The notes under the pieces: generated by a model
Database searches by the model: none
Told to the model about the DNA's origin: nothing
The model's input: only the letters and a program-made list of their open reading frames with translations
Origin: Trochalopteron elliotii
Lineage: Eukaryota; Chordata; Aves; Passeriformes; Leiothrichidae
DNA: 64,000 nt
Direction of reading: 5' to 3'
Assembly: GCA_024734555.1 (NCBI GenBank)
Contig: JANPWX010000455.1
Span: 248,001-312,000, forward strand
Part shown: one piece after another, positions 39,413 to 52,800 of the stretch
How the letters are laid out: every line of letters starts with the position of its first letter
How positions within the stretch are numbered: the first letter of the stretch is position 1
Translations under genes and position numbers: made by a program

Positions 39413-41917
39413 GTAATAATTCCAAATGGAAATCCTTTTCCTAACATGACTTTGTGTGTAAATAATCAGCCATATGGACTGGTGCCTTTGGGTATATTGA
39501 AACCATGTGAAATAGCATTTCTTCAAAAAAACCAGAAGTTATTTTACTCCACAATTGCCATCCCTGCTGTCACACCCCTGATGCTTTTGCTTCTTGGCAC
39601 ACACATTTCTGAAGGGCACTTACAGTCTGCAGGGCTCATCCTCCTCCTTAGAAATATAAATATACATGATAAACTACAGCAACTTCTCCAGTTCATTAGA
39701 TCAGCACTATTTGCTTAACAACTGACAATCCTAAACACATATTTACACCAAACACACCAGGAGTACAGGTAAGAAGCTGACATTTTACAAAGACTTGCAG
39801 CAGCTCTTTTCTCCATGTAAACTTTTATACCTTCCCAACAGGGACAGCTGCCTTTTGGAGCAGGATGTTTTTTTTAGGTTTTCCTAAAAAAACCAACTTC
39901 ACCCATCGAAAATGTTCACTATATTGAATGCTGAAAGCATAAAAAGCAAATTAAAAATAATTAGATTTAAGGCTAGGATATAATTTTTCTCACTTATTCA
40001 GGTCTGGGGAGGTTACAAAGACATAATCCCTGATTGTGCAGACACAAAAGCCTGTGCTCAGCCCTCACAATCCAGCAAAGCAAACACACAGTGGCTCTGG
40101 GATCAGGATCCAGCTGAGCTTTCTGTGCTGATCAGTGATTTTTGGAGTCAAGGAACAACGAGCTGACAGAGGTGTGAAGTCTCTGTCTTTGCTTTTAAGC
40201 TTTGTTTAATCAGAAGAACACTGAGTGTGGGGAGAAGACAGATCTAACAGCAGTGAAAAGCAATTTCCAAAGGGTTGTCCAGAGATATTCACTGTACACA
40301 TAAAAATGTCTAGGACAGGATATTCAGAGCCTACTTCATTTAGGATTAAAAGAGGTGAGGGAGCTGTGAAACCTTAGGAATGTGGGTCCAGAAAAATTCA
40401 CATTCTGAAAGTGACCTAAACCTCTTGGAGTTTAAGAATTAACCTCGCTGGTCATTCAAATAACTTGTGTAGTTTCCATATAAATCATCTGAAAACCTGA
40501 AGAGTTTTCCCAAACCAAAAAGGATCCTTCTATGGCAGCTCAGGCAGCCTCAGCCCAATCTTTGACAGGATTTTCACCCTTCTCCTTTGGAATGAGTGAA
40601 TGCCTGAGAGACTTGGAGAGCTCTCAGGGTGGGAACAGGGCACTGGGAAAAGCTCAGTGCAGCCAAGGAATTCCAAATCATCACAGCAAAGCCAGTTTGT
40701 GCTTCCCAGCCTCCCTGACCCTCAGCCTCCTTTTCACATCCATTCCTGCCTCATTTTTGGAACCTCTTCAAGGCGTTCTGATACAGCTGGTTTTTGGAGT
40801 TTAGTCTAAAATGTCTTCTCAAAGTTATTTTTTTAAAAAAATAAATCCTTGCCAGAAGATTTTACTGTTGACCTGAAGCAGACCAAGATCATTTCCTAGA
40901 TGCACTGGCAAAACTGAGAGGGTAAATCATGCCAGAGGCAGGGATGTGGCTTTTGAGGGCTTTTGCAGGCTTTTTGAGGTTCTTTCCAACCTCAGCTGGT
41001 CTGGAATGCTGTGATATGTGTGGCTACAGTCATCAGGCTCCATAAGGATTTGTCTGGAGCATTTTTAATGTCTAGGGTTTGGTTAGGGTTTTTTTTTTTT
41101 TTCGGACATAAGGGAAGTTCTAAAAATTCTGATTTAGGGCTACTGAAAAGAGGTTTTTAGGGTCATCTACTCAAAGTGTAAGAACAGGGATAGGACTTAA
41201 TGTGGTTGCCTGACATTGGAATTGAGCATTTGCACATCAGAGGAGCTCTTTAAATCCTGTTTACATCCTTCCATTTGTAAATACCATAAAAACAGGGCCC
41301 TACACGTAGCGAAAAAAATCTATAAACCCTGGATAAAGTCATCTAATGGACCCCAACCCTCAGGTGAAACCACCATTATTTTGATTTATGTCAAGAGAGG
41401 GCCTGGTACTTAATAACTGTTCAACAAACCCTTTTCAGTCTCTCACGGTTTTTGCCAACTGCAATTGCCCAGATCTTCACATTCAAACTGGCTCAAGAGC
41501 ACAACAGAAGGCAGGATCACAGCTCCCAGTCAGGGCCCTGAAATGATGCAAAACCCGTTAAAATGAACAAAGGAAAATGCTCAGAACCCACAAAACAACC
41601 TCGTGGACTACATTCTCTTCATCATCTGCCAGTGCTCTGCCTGCCAAATTTACAAGATATGAAGGAAATGTTAATTGAACATGCGTGTGAGGAGTAGATA
41701 TTGCATATGGGTCACAGATACAACAAACAGAAAACTGCATATTGCCAAAGCAGCTGCCCACATTTTGCACATGCAGCTCCAGATTTTTGGGCACAGGTTG
41801 CAGCCAAATGTCACGAAACTTCTTCAAAAATATTTAAGTAACGAGTGGAAATTCCCCCCCACCCCCTCTTGCACACACGTGTGTCAGACAAAAGAACAGC
41901 TCTGCTCCATGAGCAGA

Positions 41918-41936
41918 GATAATAAATAAATAAATA
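41918..41936 (+). repeat. (AAAT)n short tandem repeat
   Basis: Four consecutive aaat-type units (ataataaataaataaatact) lie in AT-rich intergenic sequence. Confidence 0.8.
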
Positions 41937-42900
41937 CTGTGCATTACATTTACCAGCATCATTTTCACTCACTCAAGCCAGAGTGTTGTATAGTACATAT
42001 AATACTCAGCAGACAGATAGTTACTCATATCTACATTCATCACTGAGACACACATTTTGGAAAATTTTGCCAGTTGCCTATAAGAATTCAGCTGAAAATC
42101 TAGCACTTTAACAAGCCACAGTATCATATTTCGAGCGTCCTATAAAATGTCATCAGGAAATGCTGGGGTGGTGTTTTTATTTCGTGTACTGAGGCAGTTT
42201 GTCAAGCACCAGCATTTACAACTCCTGCTTGCTTCAGATGGTCAAAACATGACAGAGAGCTGATGCAAGGAAGGGGAAATTATATCTATTCTCTGTTACA
42301 AGATTAATTATAGAAGAAAGGCACCATGAAAGAGAGACAAATTTTTAAACACATACAAGGGGAGAGATTTATTGCTCATGGTGGGATATAAATCAACCAG
42401 TGACTGACTGTGATACACAAGCATAATGAGACAAGTCCACTGCTGTGTTCTCCATCTTTTACTAGGCATCCTAAATGGATTAGGTTGTTTTTTTCTTTCT
42501 CCTGGGAAATTAGCTTACTCTCTTTGAATTTGAAGGTTTAAATGTTTCTGGAGCTGACCTTGTTGACATACAAACCTCCCATTGGCTTTGGCATCAGCTC
42601 CATGTATAAGTTTACAACAGTTGTGGACTTCCTTGGTGCAATTTAGTAAAAGTGGTCTTGGTCAAATATTCTCAATGTAGAGCTTTTTATCTTTTTAAAC
42701 TCAGCAATAATCAACTTTCTCACATCTTGTATTCTAATACAATCCAATCATCAATATGTCTTGAATTTCTTAAGAAGCAAGTATTGAACTGGGTGTTTTT
42801 ATCTATTGCACCTGAGAAAATTATGTTAAGCCTAAGAAGCAAAATGATTAAGATGAGGTAGACTATTTAATCTGGCTAAGGGCTCACTTGAATACAAGGT

Positions 42901-44446
42901 TTTAAAAGCTTTCTTAAATTCTGTGGCTGTAATTATGTGTGGATTTTATTGTAATTATGGTATTTTTAATAACTGAAATTAAGAATTAAGCTGAAAATTT
43001 TTGTTTACATGGTATCTGATAATCTTCAGATCATAACTGAGGTGTTACCTCACATCCACTGACTTTGGGGTGAAGCCCCTCACTGGGTCCCCAATCTGGG
43101 CTTTGAATCAGAGGCCAAAAAATTCAACAGTGGACATTTTTTGCAACATACCAAGTCCTTTTCTTGCATGAGAGATGGTGGCAACTAAAAAGTAATCCCC
43201 ATTTTTTACAACTTGCAGCCTTGTTTCCTCAGAGTGGCATTGACAGTTGGAATATGAGCAGGGATAAATGGCAGGACAGCCAGTTGTGTCAGCTGTTATT
43301 GAAGCTGCCCTTGCATTCATGAAACCTAATTAACCAAGCCTATTTTAAAACCTGGGCAGGCATGTGAGTGCATGGTAAATGTTAATAATGTTCCTGTGCA
43401 GAACTGCAGTCCAGAGCTATAAAGATTTGTACTGACACCTCCAGAGATTTGCGCATTCAGATGTGGATTCAGATTATTGGCTCCACTTTCATGGTGGAGA
43501 GGGAGGACTATTATTTGTGCTCCACTTGCTTTGGAAATTATACTTGAAACTCAGATTTAGGCTCATCTTTCCTTTAAGTAGGGAAAAAACCCCATGATTA
43601 ATAACTCCTCAGAAAAAGAGAGATTTGTTATTTTTCCTCCTGGGCACAGGGCCCAGATCTGCAGCTTTGGGCAAAATCCAGCTATTAAGAGCTCAGATAT
43701 ATGGGAGGTAGGCAGGAGGCATCCTAACCTTTCCACCCTGTCTACCATTTGTATTTTCCTGAAATTTAATGGGGAGAATATTAGTGGGATTCTATGTAAA
43801 TAACTTCAAAAATTTAGAGAATTAGGCTGAATCCAGTACACTCCAAAAGTGGTTTTTCTCTTCCTTAAATTCTACAGGGTCCTTCCTAAAATACATATCA
43901 GGAAAGGCTGGGCTGTGTTGGGAGCTGGATGAATATTTGGATTTTTTAAGTTTTTCCCATTAACACATTTTCTACACACAACCTTCTCAAGCCACTAGGG
44001 TGGGGTGGTTTTTGTAAAAGCCACGTTGGCAGCTACGTCAGAGGGAGCTTCACCTGCAGCCAGTGACAAACACAGCACAAATATCCCTGTGCAGCTTTTT
44101 GGAGTAATCTCACACCAGCAGCGGTTTGCTCCCGTTACTTCCATGAATCCCTCTGCTGAGGACTTAGTTTTTTATCTCTAGATGCAGCTGCTGATGGAAA
44201 TGAAAATCAATGGGAGATTTGTACTTGTGGAGCCTGCAGGACCATGGATCAATAACGCTCTTCCAGCCAGAGGGAGGAAGTCCAGAGCAGCCTGCATGTT
44301 ATGTGGGCTACTGGAGGGACACTGGGCTTCACCCTGCCCCACAGCTGCCTCCCAAAACCTGGGCAGCTGAGGAGAGCTGCTGGGGATGGGCCCGTTGCTG
44401 CTGTTTCCCAAAGAGAAAGCACTTTGCAGGTCCCATACCAGGCCCC
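42901..44446 (-). other. GPR26: GPR26 3' UTR (probable, minimum extent)
   Basis: This is minus-strand sequence after the GPR26 stop codon. The first canonical AATAAA on that strand that I noticed is at 42950-42945. Further ones are at 42373-42368 and 42181-42176, so the transcript may end at any of them or further on. The region is AT-rich with no recognised repeat. The 3' end is a guess made from the signals alone. Confidence 0.4.
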
Positions 44447-44678
44447 TCACTCGTTGAGCTGCGGAAGGTTCCGGCCGTGGGCCTCGCCCGCCAGCGCTGA
44501 GGAGTTGATGGAGCTCCTCTTGAGGACCTTGTTTATGATGTCCTTCCACGTCTTCTTGTACTGGTGCCGCAGCAAAGAGTACACAAAAGGGTCTGAGACA
44601 GCTTTGCTGTAAGCTAAGCACTTGGAAATGATCCCCCAGTGGGCGTTGATGTGGACCACGGAGGATAATTCAACAAGT
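44447..44678 (-). CDS. GPR26: GPR26 exon 3: TM7 and C-terminal tail
   Basis: The exon starts after the acceptor ccccag with one base completing an Arg codon and ends in TGA (44449-44447). It encodes LVELSSVVHINAHWGIISKC, then TM7 (LAYSKAVSDPFVYSLLRHQY) and a cytoplasmic tail ending in LPQLNE. The TM7 motif is D-P-x-x-Y rather than N-P-x-x-Y, a change common in class A receptors. RHQYKK marks helix 8. The tail has several Ser and basic residues; I see no membrane-proximal Cys for palmitoylation in it. Confidence 0.97.
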
Positions 44679-47600
44679 CTGGGGAGAGAGGGAGGGGGAA
44701 AGGGTGAGCATTAAAAATTACATTAAACTGCCCCCAAACCCTCAAAGTTCTGCTGGGCAATTGCAACAAAACTAAAGAAAAGAAAGCCCTGCTCGTTAAA
44801 ATGTGTATGCTGTCCTCCTCTTATAAATTTTAAAGACTTGCAAATGTAAACTTGAGGCCTGTTTGCCGAAGTGCCATTGCTTGGTCCTGTGGGAGTCAAA
44901 TTCCTCTACTGTGAGCAACCTGAAAACCCAGAATCAGTCTGAACTCGTGGTTCTAGCTCCCCTCTAGAGCATCTGAGTCACCTCACCAGGGCTACCCAGC
45001 TCTCTTGGCCAGCCCAGCTCCCAGAGAGAGTTCCATGCCTTTAAACAGTCTGTCTGAGTTGTAGAAGCACACAAGGAAAATTCATCACTCAGAGATGACC
45101 TACTGTATCTTGAATTAAAAACCTGGCCAGTACAAAGGGCAAGGATTCACATTTGCAACAAATTCAGCAAGACAAAACTTTTAAATCTTTAAGGAAGGGG
45201 GAGAGGGAAGAGCTTCATATACTCCTTCATACACTCCTCATACCTACACTAGCCCAGACAGTTCACCATGTACTGAGAGAGCATTTTTGACAGGGAAATA
45301 TTGATAACTCCCCATGTCTTTGAGCAGCATCAAAGGGCAGCTCTGTTCAATACGCCTCTATAGCTGTTAGAAACTATTGATTTTTATAGAGGTCAAACAG
45401 CCACGTGTGTTGTTGCAGAGCCCCACATGGCAGATCAGATCTTTGCTGGACCTGTCTGCAGCAGATGCTCTTAAATCTGTCTGGGAAATACTTCAGTTTC
45501 TCACGTTTCTCCAGACAAAGCACCACTTCCAAGGAGCATTCTGAAGGGTGGCTCCTGCAGCAGCAATGACAAAAATGTTGGTACTTCAAGCAGTTTGGAG
45601 ATGAAGATTTTTTTTTCCTCAGTCATTTTATTCCCATTCCATAACCTTTCACTACAATGTATTATTTAAAATAATGCTGGCAGATGTCATAGTCCAGCTA
45701 ATGTGAGGGGCATTTCAGATGACCAGGAAATGTCTCATGAAAACATTTGGGAATTGCTTGTGCCACTCCACTGGTGCTGCTTGGAGGTCCCAAAGAACCC
45801 TCCTCTGTCCCATTTCTCTCCCATCTCAACTAAACAAATGTTCTTTCAATTTCTCCTTGTAATTCATGGTCGTTATCTTTCCTACAAAGATCAGAACTGA
45901 GACATCATTTTCATCTGCTGGAGTTTCCAGGTGGTCTCATCTGGTGTGTTCTCTCTTCTGTAATAAAATGCAACTTATGGCATCCACGTTAACGTGTTCT
46001 AAAATGAGAATTGACAATTTGGAAATTAATCATCTACTGAGTCATATTTGCTTTGTAATCTACCATGAACCATTCTTGTTGTTCTCCACTTCATTTATTT
46101 GATGCCTGCTTCACATTTTGAATTTCATCATGTTGAATTTCCTTTGGGTGATTTATTTTTGCTGAGTGCTTTACAGATGTGAACTTGATTATGTTTAATT
46201 AAATTCAGCGGATGCCTTGAATAACCAAAATATGACAAATTTGTGTCTGAGGCTCTGTCAGTCAGTTCTATGAGACATTAACAATCTCCATTTAAAGCAC
46301 ATCAAACAGACACTTCAGGGTTGCAAGCTTAGACTTGCTAATTTTACCTTCATTGACTGATCAAATGGAAAGCCTACACTTTTATTAACAAAATCTTAAA
46401 TATTTTCCTTGCGTTCTGTAAGCTTCCTTGGCATTTACACATTTTTCAATTCCCATGTATTATTTTTTACAGTAAATTACATTTGCTCTTATCAAGCAGC
46501 AAACACAGACATGTAGCCAAACCCTGAGCTATGCATTTCCATTTCATGTACAAACAATTAAATGCCAGCCTTTCAAGGCATATCACAGACTTTATTGCCT
46601 TTGAAAGGTTTTGTTTCTCATTTGTGAGGGAAATTATATGCACAGCTTCCATTTTCATGAAACGTTTCAGCCTAAAAGAAGGCATTTTCAGTGAAGGAAC
46701 ATTAATATTTCAGTGCTACCTGTAAATTAAATTTTACAGTATCAACTACATAATTCCCTGGCTTGCTTTCATAAGCCTTTCTTCTGCTGTCTGGTCTTCA
46801 AACTTTTTTTATTTCAAAGCTGTAAGCTCTTTTTCTGTGAAATTTTGTTCATATTTTAGAAACTTACAACTCTGTAGTGTGTGTCATTTCACATGGCTGT
46901 CCAATTATTTCCTTTCCCCCTCAGTAAACAAAGGAGAATGCCACGTTGAAGAGTGTGACCTTGATCTCTACACACATAATGCATACTGGAAATCCTTTTT
47001 TTATCTGTGCAGGTAATCACTACAATAAAATATTTTATTGGATGTGTGCCCACCCAGCTGGGATGCTGAAGGACAAAAATTGCAGAAGAATTCTGAGCTT
47101 CTTGTGTGCCTAAGCAGGATCTGCATATGCAGAGGGCAAACAACAGTTTAAAACCAGGGTTTGCTTACCCTCTATCCCCCAGAGACGATACAACAGAATT
47201 TTAATAATCTTCTGCCTGTTCCACCATCCTGCTCTGTGACCTGAGGGCTTGGGACTATGAACTTCTGCCTGCTATTACTTCAGGATTTTTAATTTAAGGC
47301 AATTTCCTCACACATTGACAGCACTTATTAACTTACATGAGCAAAGTTCTGTATTTCATTATGAAGTGCCTGGAGTTGGAAATGAATATTAGAAACTTGT
47401 ATGACTTACCTTCATCTCTCTTATGAAAAAGTTGCTTGGAGAAAAGAGGTTTGGAACAAGTATATTTAATTGCACAATGATAAATATAGCAAGGGAAGGG
47501 ATGTGTACCAGTAGATTATTTTACAAAACAAGACATAAGCTATGCCTGGAAATATATAATACGGGGGATTACACCTGTCATGCTGGTAAAGTGGTAACAC

Positions 47601-49754
47601 TGGATCAAAGACAATCAGGTTCTAATACACTACTTAAGGTCATCCACTGAACTAATTAGAAGGGTGTTTTCTTGATAAATGAAGTGCCTAATCTGATTTT
47701 TACCTCAATGTGATCTGAAAAACTCTGGTTTACCCAGAGAAGCATTTATCTGTCTGGGGTCATGAGCACAACTCCTTCACTCGTTCATGGAATATTTTTA
47801 GAGTGGAAACAGGAAGATGTTATAGTAAAACCTTGTGATCTGCTGCTGTCAGCCCCCAGTCCAGGGAGTACTTAAAAGCATGTTTAATTGAAATATATTG
47901 CTGATAGGAGAGGCTGAGCAAGGCACTCTCTCTCCTGACTTCTGTCCACAGCTTGAACTCTGATTGATTTTGTCTCTCTTGAGAATGCAAAGCACTGGAC
48001 GTAGTCCAGAAATTACTCCTTGTTCACACAATTAAAATCAAATTCTCCCAATCCCCTCAGTGTCCACAGGCTCAGCCCTGTGTGTGAGGCCCAGGGAAGG
48101 CAGGGATGAGTGTCCTGCAACACACCCAGCCCTGCAAATGTCCAGCAAGGTCTGCCAGGGAGCTCAAGAGGGAATTCCCCTTAGCCTGCTCTGCAGTGGT
48201 CCTTTTACAGACATCAGAATTTAAAAGGCCAGGAATGTGGGAGACTTCACCCCTCCTGACATGTCTGACCAGCTCTCACCCTACCCCAAAACGCCCTCAT
48301 GCATCCAGGGCCCTGCATTTTGTCTCTCCTCATCATCACCCTCTGTGGAGAGGCTGTTCCTCAGCAGGGGAACATTAAAGTGATTCTTGTGCAGACTAAA
48401 GGGAGGAGGTTCAGGGTTTTTCTACCCCCTCTCCTGTATTTTAAGGCTACTGGGACACAAACTGGGATGCCACGGAGTGAGGAGGAGGTGGGGAGGTGGT
48501 GCCTGGGTGCTGAGATGCCTTTGGAGGAGCACAAAATTACTCCTGACAGTTTTGGTTAGAGAACTCAGTGTCACTCAGGATGAGCCGCCAGCTATTCTGT
48601 GACTGGGAGGGTTTTCATTAAGTTCAGAGACCCAACATGAGATGAAAATCAACCATTTGCAAAGAGACAAATACTTCAATGTCTTACAGCTTGAGAATTA
48701 GGGATGAATGTCCTTTATTACAAGTCCTTTCATACCATTTAAGTGCGTGGCTTGCAGTGATGTCTTGTGGCCACCAAGTGAAAGCAAAGGTAATTCTAGG
48801 AAATTACTTTGATTTTCTGATTCTGGAAATTCAGGGTATTACACTGAATTGGGAAAGCTCAAGGTTGGCCAAATGTTCAGTTATATTGACTCTTAATCCA
48901 GATTTTTCAATGATTTTTTCAAGGTGGATCTGAGTTTGACTGAGGTCAGCCCCACAAATTTCTACTTAACAGTATTGGAATAGAAGATCCCTTAATTTTT
49001 TTTTCTTTCTCTATTGTGCATAGCAGCATCTCAGTTTTTCCAAAATCTTATAATAAGGAATGCAAGCAGTAAATTTCCTTTAACAGCTAGATAACTTTTT
49101 TTTTGGATGTACTCACTTTCTAACACTTCTTATTTCCTAGGAGTAATTTAGTGTTTCCCACAGGAGCCATTTCCAAAGATAAGCTGGTGGATAGACATCT
49201 ACCATAAATCATGAGAAGATTTTTCAGTTATGAGCCAGCACAGCTTTGATATTTGATATTTATGACTAATAAACCCTACCCCATCAGACAAAAGTGTTGT
49301 TTAAGTCTGTGGACCATGTTCTCAGCCCAGCTGAATCTTGTTGACCATATTTTTACAGTCTGAGGAATTCAGGACAGTGTTTTCCTGGAGAGCAACCCCT
49401 GAACTGGGAAGTCAATCAGAGCAGTAGGTGACAACAAAAAAACAAGTCTGCAAAACCTTATGGGTTGACTTCCTAAATCCCTCCCATGCAAGGAGCACAT
49501 TGCCTGGGCTGAATGAGCAGAGTCTGACCCTCAGACTGTATCAGGGCTGAGTGGAGGAGCACTGTGACATTTTACATCATTTGTTAGGATGCATTTACAT
49601 CATTTTTTAGCTCAGCAAAGGCAACCTCTGTCACAGGAGTGGAAACGGCGCATTAAACTTTCACAGGAGACTGGAATCCTGCTGTGGCTCAGGGCATCCC
49701 TACTTCCCCAGGAGTTAGGAGTGCACCTTTCCCAGGATGCAGGCTCACACTCAC
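44679..49754 (-). other. GPR26 intron 2
   Basis: The 5,076-bp intron has a gtgagt donor (reading 49754 downwards) and acceptor ctctccccag (ending at 44679). It is AT-rich. I recognise no CR1 or LTR in it, which is notable because CR1 pieces are frequent in the rest of the window. Short open frames in it look random. Confidence 0.8.
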
Positions 49755-49868
49755 CTTGTGATTACATAAGGTGCAAAGCAAAGTATGAAAGTACCAATGA
49801 AGGTGCTTATTTTCTTCGTTGCCCGCTGCCTCCGCCTCCTTTGCTCCTCGAGACAACGCTCCCGCACG
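49755..49868 (-). CDS. GPR26: GPR26 exon 2: end of third intracellular loop and TM6
   Basis: The 114-bp exon lies between acceptor cacag and donor gtgagt. It completes a Ser codon and encodes VRERCLEEQRRRRQRATKKI, then STFIGTFILCFAPYVIT and the start of an Arg codon. The first part is the highly basic end of the third intracellular loop (a G protein contact region). The second is TM6, where C-F-A-P is the version of the class A C-W-x-P toggle motif found in this receptor. The exon is too short to stand out as an open frame and was found by splice sites and similarity. Confidence 0.96.
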
Positions 49869-52800
49869 CTGTGTGACAATCCAACACAAACAGGAACATC
49901 AGTCACAACACCAGGCAACAATCTGCAGTGGCTTCACCATGGGATGATGGAGAACAATCTCTTTTAATTGCATGGACCAGTAACAAATGCATTTAAATGG
50001 GTCAATACCAAATATTAATGCATTTTCTTGCCCATCTTACCCCTCCACAAAGTTACTGACAAATATGTGGTTGTATATTTGTGTGCACACACCCCCATTA
50101 TATCAACTGATCTATAGTAAAATTGGTGGAATTTATCCTTGAATTCAGTTTGCAGCTCTTTTTTGAACTACTGTAAGCTGTGTTTGCAGGCAGAATGATA
50201 CTCAGAGATTTGGAAAATATCCAGAGTGGGACAGGGCAGCACACTTCGTTTCCCTGGAAATAGCAATTCCAACACCACTGCCTTGGAGAGGGGAAACTTC
50301 CCAGCAAGAAAACCAATGAAACAACAAAATCATAATGGGAAAAAGAACACTCTGAACCTTCAGGCCAACATGGGAGCTATCATTGTACCCCATAGCTGTG
50401 AGCTGTGTGGCCATAAACATCCCATCAGATCTGCAGGGCTGCCGTGCTGAATGCTCCACAAAGCTGGAATTGTTCCAGAAATCCTGGGATATGCTCATCC
50501 CTCACCTCAAACCAGCCCTGTTTCTAACTAAACAGGTGCAAATCAGTCACACCTTGGGGTTTTTTCCTACCTATGGTATTTCAGGACAGGAGCTTTTTCT
50601 TTGAGTTTTCTGTTGGTGGTCTCAGCCACCAGAGAGCTTTGAATCCTCTTGGTGTGCCAGCAAGGAGCACAGGGCTGAGACCTTGCTTCCAGTGCAAAAA
50701 ATCCCTGAAAATCAGCACATTCACTTGTGAAAACAGTGATTAATGTGAAAGTTCATCCTCTTAATCGGTCTGTTTGAGTGACTCCTGTGTTCCCCATAAT
50801 TTCTGAGGGAAGTGGATGAGTTCCTGTCTACTCCAGACAGGTGGATTGGGCAGCACTGGTGTCCCCCACAGTGCCAGGACTGCCTGGGCCTCAATAAATC
50901 CCTTTAAAGGAAAGGGCACAGCAAAGCCAGACTGCCATCCTGAACCCCTCTCTCTCTGAGTTTCTGACTCTTTGCACAGATCTCACAGTCACTTCTCAGG
51001 CAAACTGAATGGGCTGGCCCATGTTCTGTACTTCAATATTTTTTTTTTAACCCAACTGTTTGGCATGGGTCTTTCCATTTGTGTTGTAAATTTTTAATTG
51101 ATGACTCACTCTCAGGCTCCACACTCTCACAGCTCTGAGGCTCATGGCCTTACCCTTACATTATTTACTTCATCTGTAAATGTTTTATCAACATCCAAGC
51201 ACTTGTTGTGTCCTGAGCATCTCAGTGTGCTTCAGTGATCTCTGTGGCAGTGAGTTCCTTTGGCTGTGTTAAAGAAAAAGTGTTTCTTTTCTAAATTTGG
51301 TCTTACATGGCCAGGCCCCAGAGCAGCTATCATGATGTGATGAAATAAATACTACAGGAAAAGTTTGTTCTTCCAACCAATTGTCTTTCTCCTAAAGAAT
51401 ACGACACATTTAAAAGTGTTACATGTTCTATATGTGAGTTATTTGCAGCTAAGAAATGACAGCTGAGAAGGAGAAAAAACAATTCACCTTTTCAAGGCAA
51501 CCTATGTGCTTTCAATTCTGTAAGAGCTGGGGAACTTGGGGTATTTTTATGTGCAGAAAAATGATCTGAGAGTTTCATAAGCTTTGTTTAGACCTGTGTT
51601 CTTAAATTCATAATACCCCAAGCCCATGGCAATGCAGGAAAGTGAATCTCCAAAACAGGTTTAATTCAGGTGTTTTTAGGAAGGAGAAGGTGCTGGATTT
51701 TTTGTCTCTGTTTCCCCAGTTACATCTTTTCCTTTCTGGCACATGCAAAGCTGTCTCTCACTCCTGGAGCTCACCCACGACTGTCCTGGTAGACTGAAAT
51801 CCATTTTTTTGTTCTGACTTTCCAGATGTATCCAATAAATACCACATCAGAGAAGAAGGCATTTTCTCTCACTACTTCATGTAGACAATGTACACAGATT
51901 AATATTTTGTTTTTGCACACACTTTCATGCACTAAGATAAGACACATATGAGTTCTAGCAGTGACATTAGTAATAGAACAGGATTATTGACTAAGCTTTC
52001 ATTTAAAAGATTTTAATATCCTGGGAAATCAGAGCTATATCCCTTTGAAGGTTTGGTATTTTAAACGAAGTTTATGGGATATTGGACCTTAAGATGTGTA
52101 GAGCTGGATACACAAAAAAGATAGTACAGATAATTTGAATTAAGAAATACATGGGTTAAGCACTTAAGTGAAGTTTTGCCCAAATCTCCCACAATAGCCA
52201 AGATATTTTGGTCTTAAGAACAAAGAAAAAGCAGGATCCACTAGAAAAGCGTCAGATAACTTGAAATGCCACGTGCCCTAAACATTCACACAAATTTATA
52301 GGGTATTTGGAGGTTTCCCTTGTGCTCCTCTTGAATGATCTTCAGGAGATCACTCGTGTCTTTGTAAGTCACAGGTAATGAAGCCATCTGTCACAATGCC
52401 TGTCACTAGACCCCCCCTGCGGGTGGAGTCTGAGTCATAGGAAGCAGAAAATTGTCTGTACACATTTCCCAGTGCTGAAACTGGACCCTGCAAAGAGCCA
52501 GAGCAGTCAGAGTGGCTCAAAGTGGGATTGCAAACTTTGTTCTCTCCTTTGGACTCTCCCAGCAGCCACGGCTGTGCTGCCAGGCACTACAGTGCACCCT
52601 GAAATTGCCTGTTACATAATGCAAACGATGCCTTTGTTATGTCAGACGTTTCTGAGCATCGCTGACTCCCCCAGCAGCTCTCACAGGAGGGAAGGTGACC
52701 TGAGATCTGCCCCTTTCAGCAGCAGGAACTGGTTAAAGCAGCTCCTCCAGGAGTCAAATCAGCCACCAGTTCTGTAGGGTAGAAAAGAAACTAAAACTCT

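Larger units (their letters stand above)
24886..42900. other. Intergenic region between convergent genes
   Basis: I find no protein-coding gene or RNA gene here. It contains CR1 fragments (listed separately), a GT-rich stretch at 33050-33065, and an A/G-rich tract at 31556-31600 (aaaaaaaaaagaaaagaagg). A long AT-rich, repeat-poor interval spans about 37.1-38.6 kb. Open frames up to about 148 codons lie in CR1 or in random sequence. Part of the right end may be GPR26 3' UTR. Confidence 0.75.

Noticed and set aside
40930..41025. Possible CR1 tail (ggttctttccaacctcagct...)
   Set aside because: Only about 40 bp resemble the CR1 3' end and the rest does not align by eye. This is too weak to annotate.
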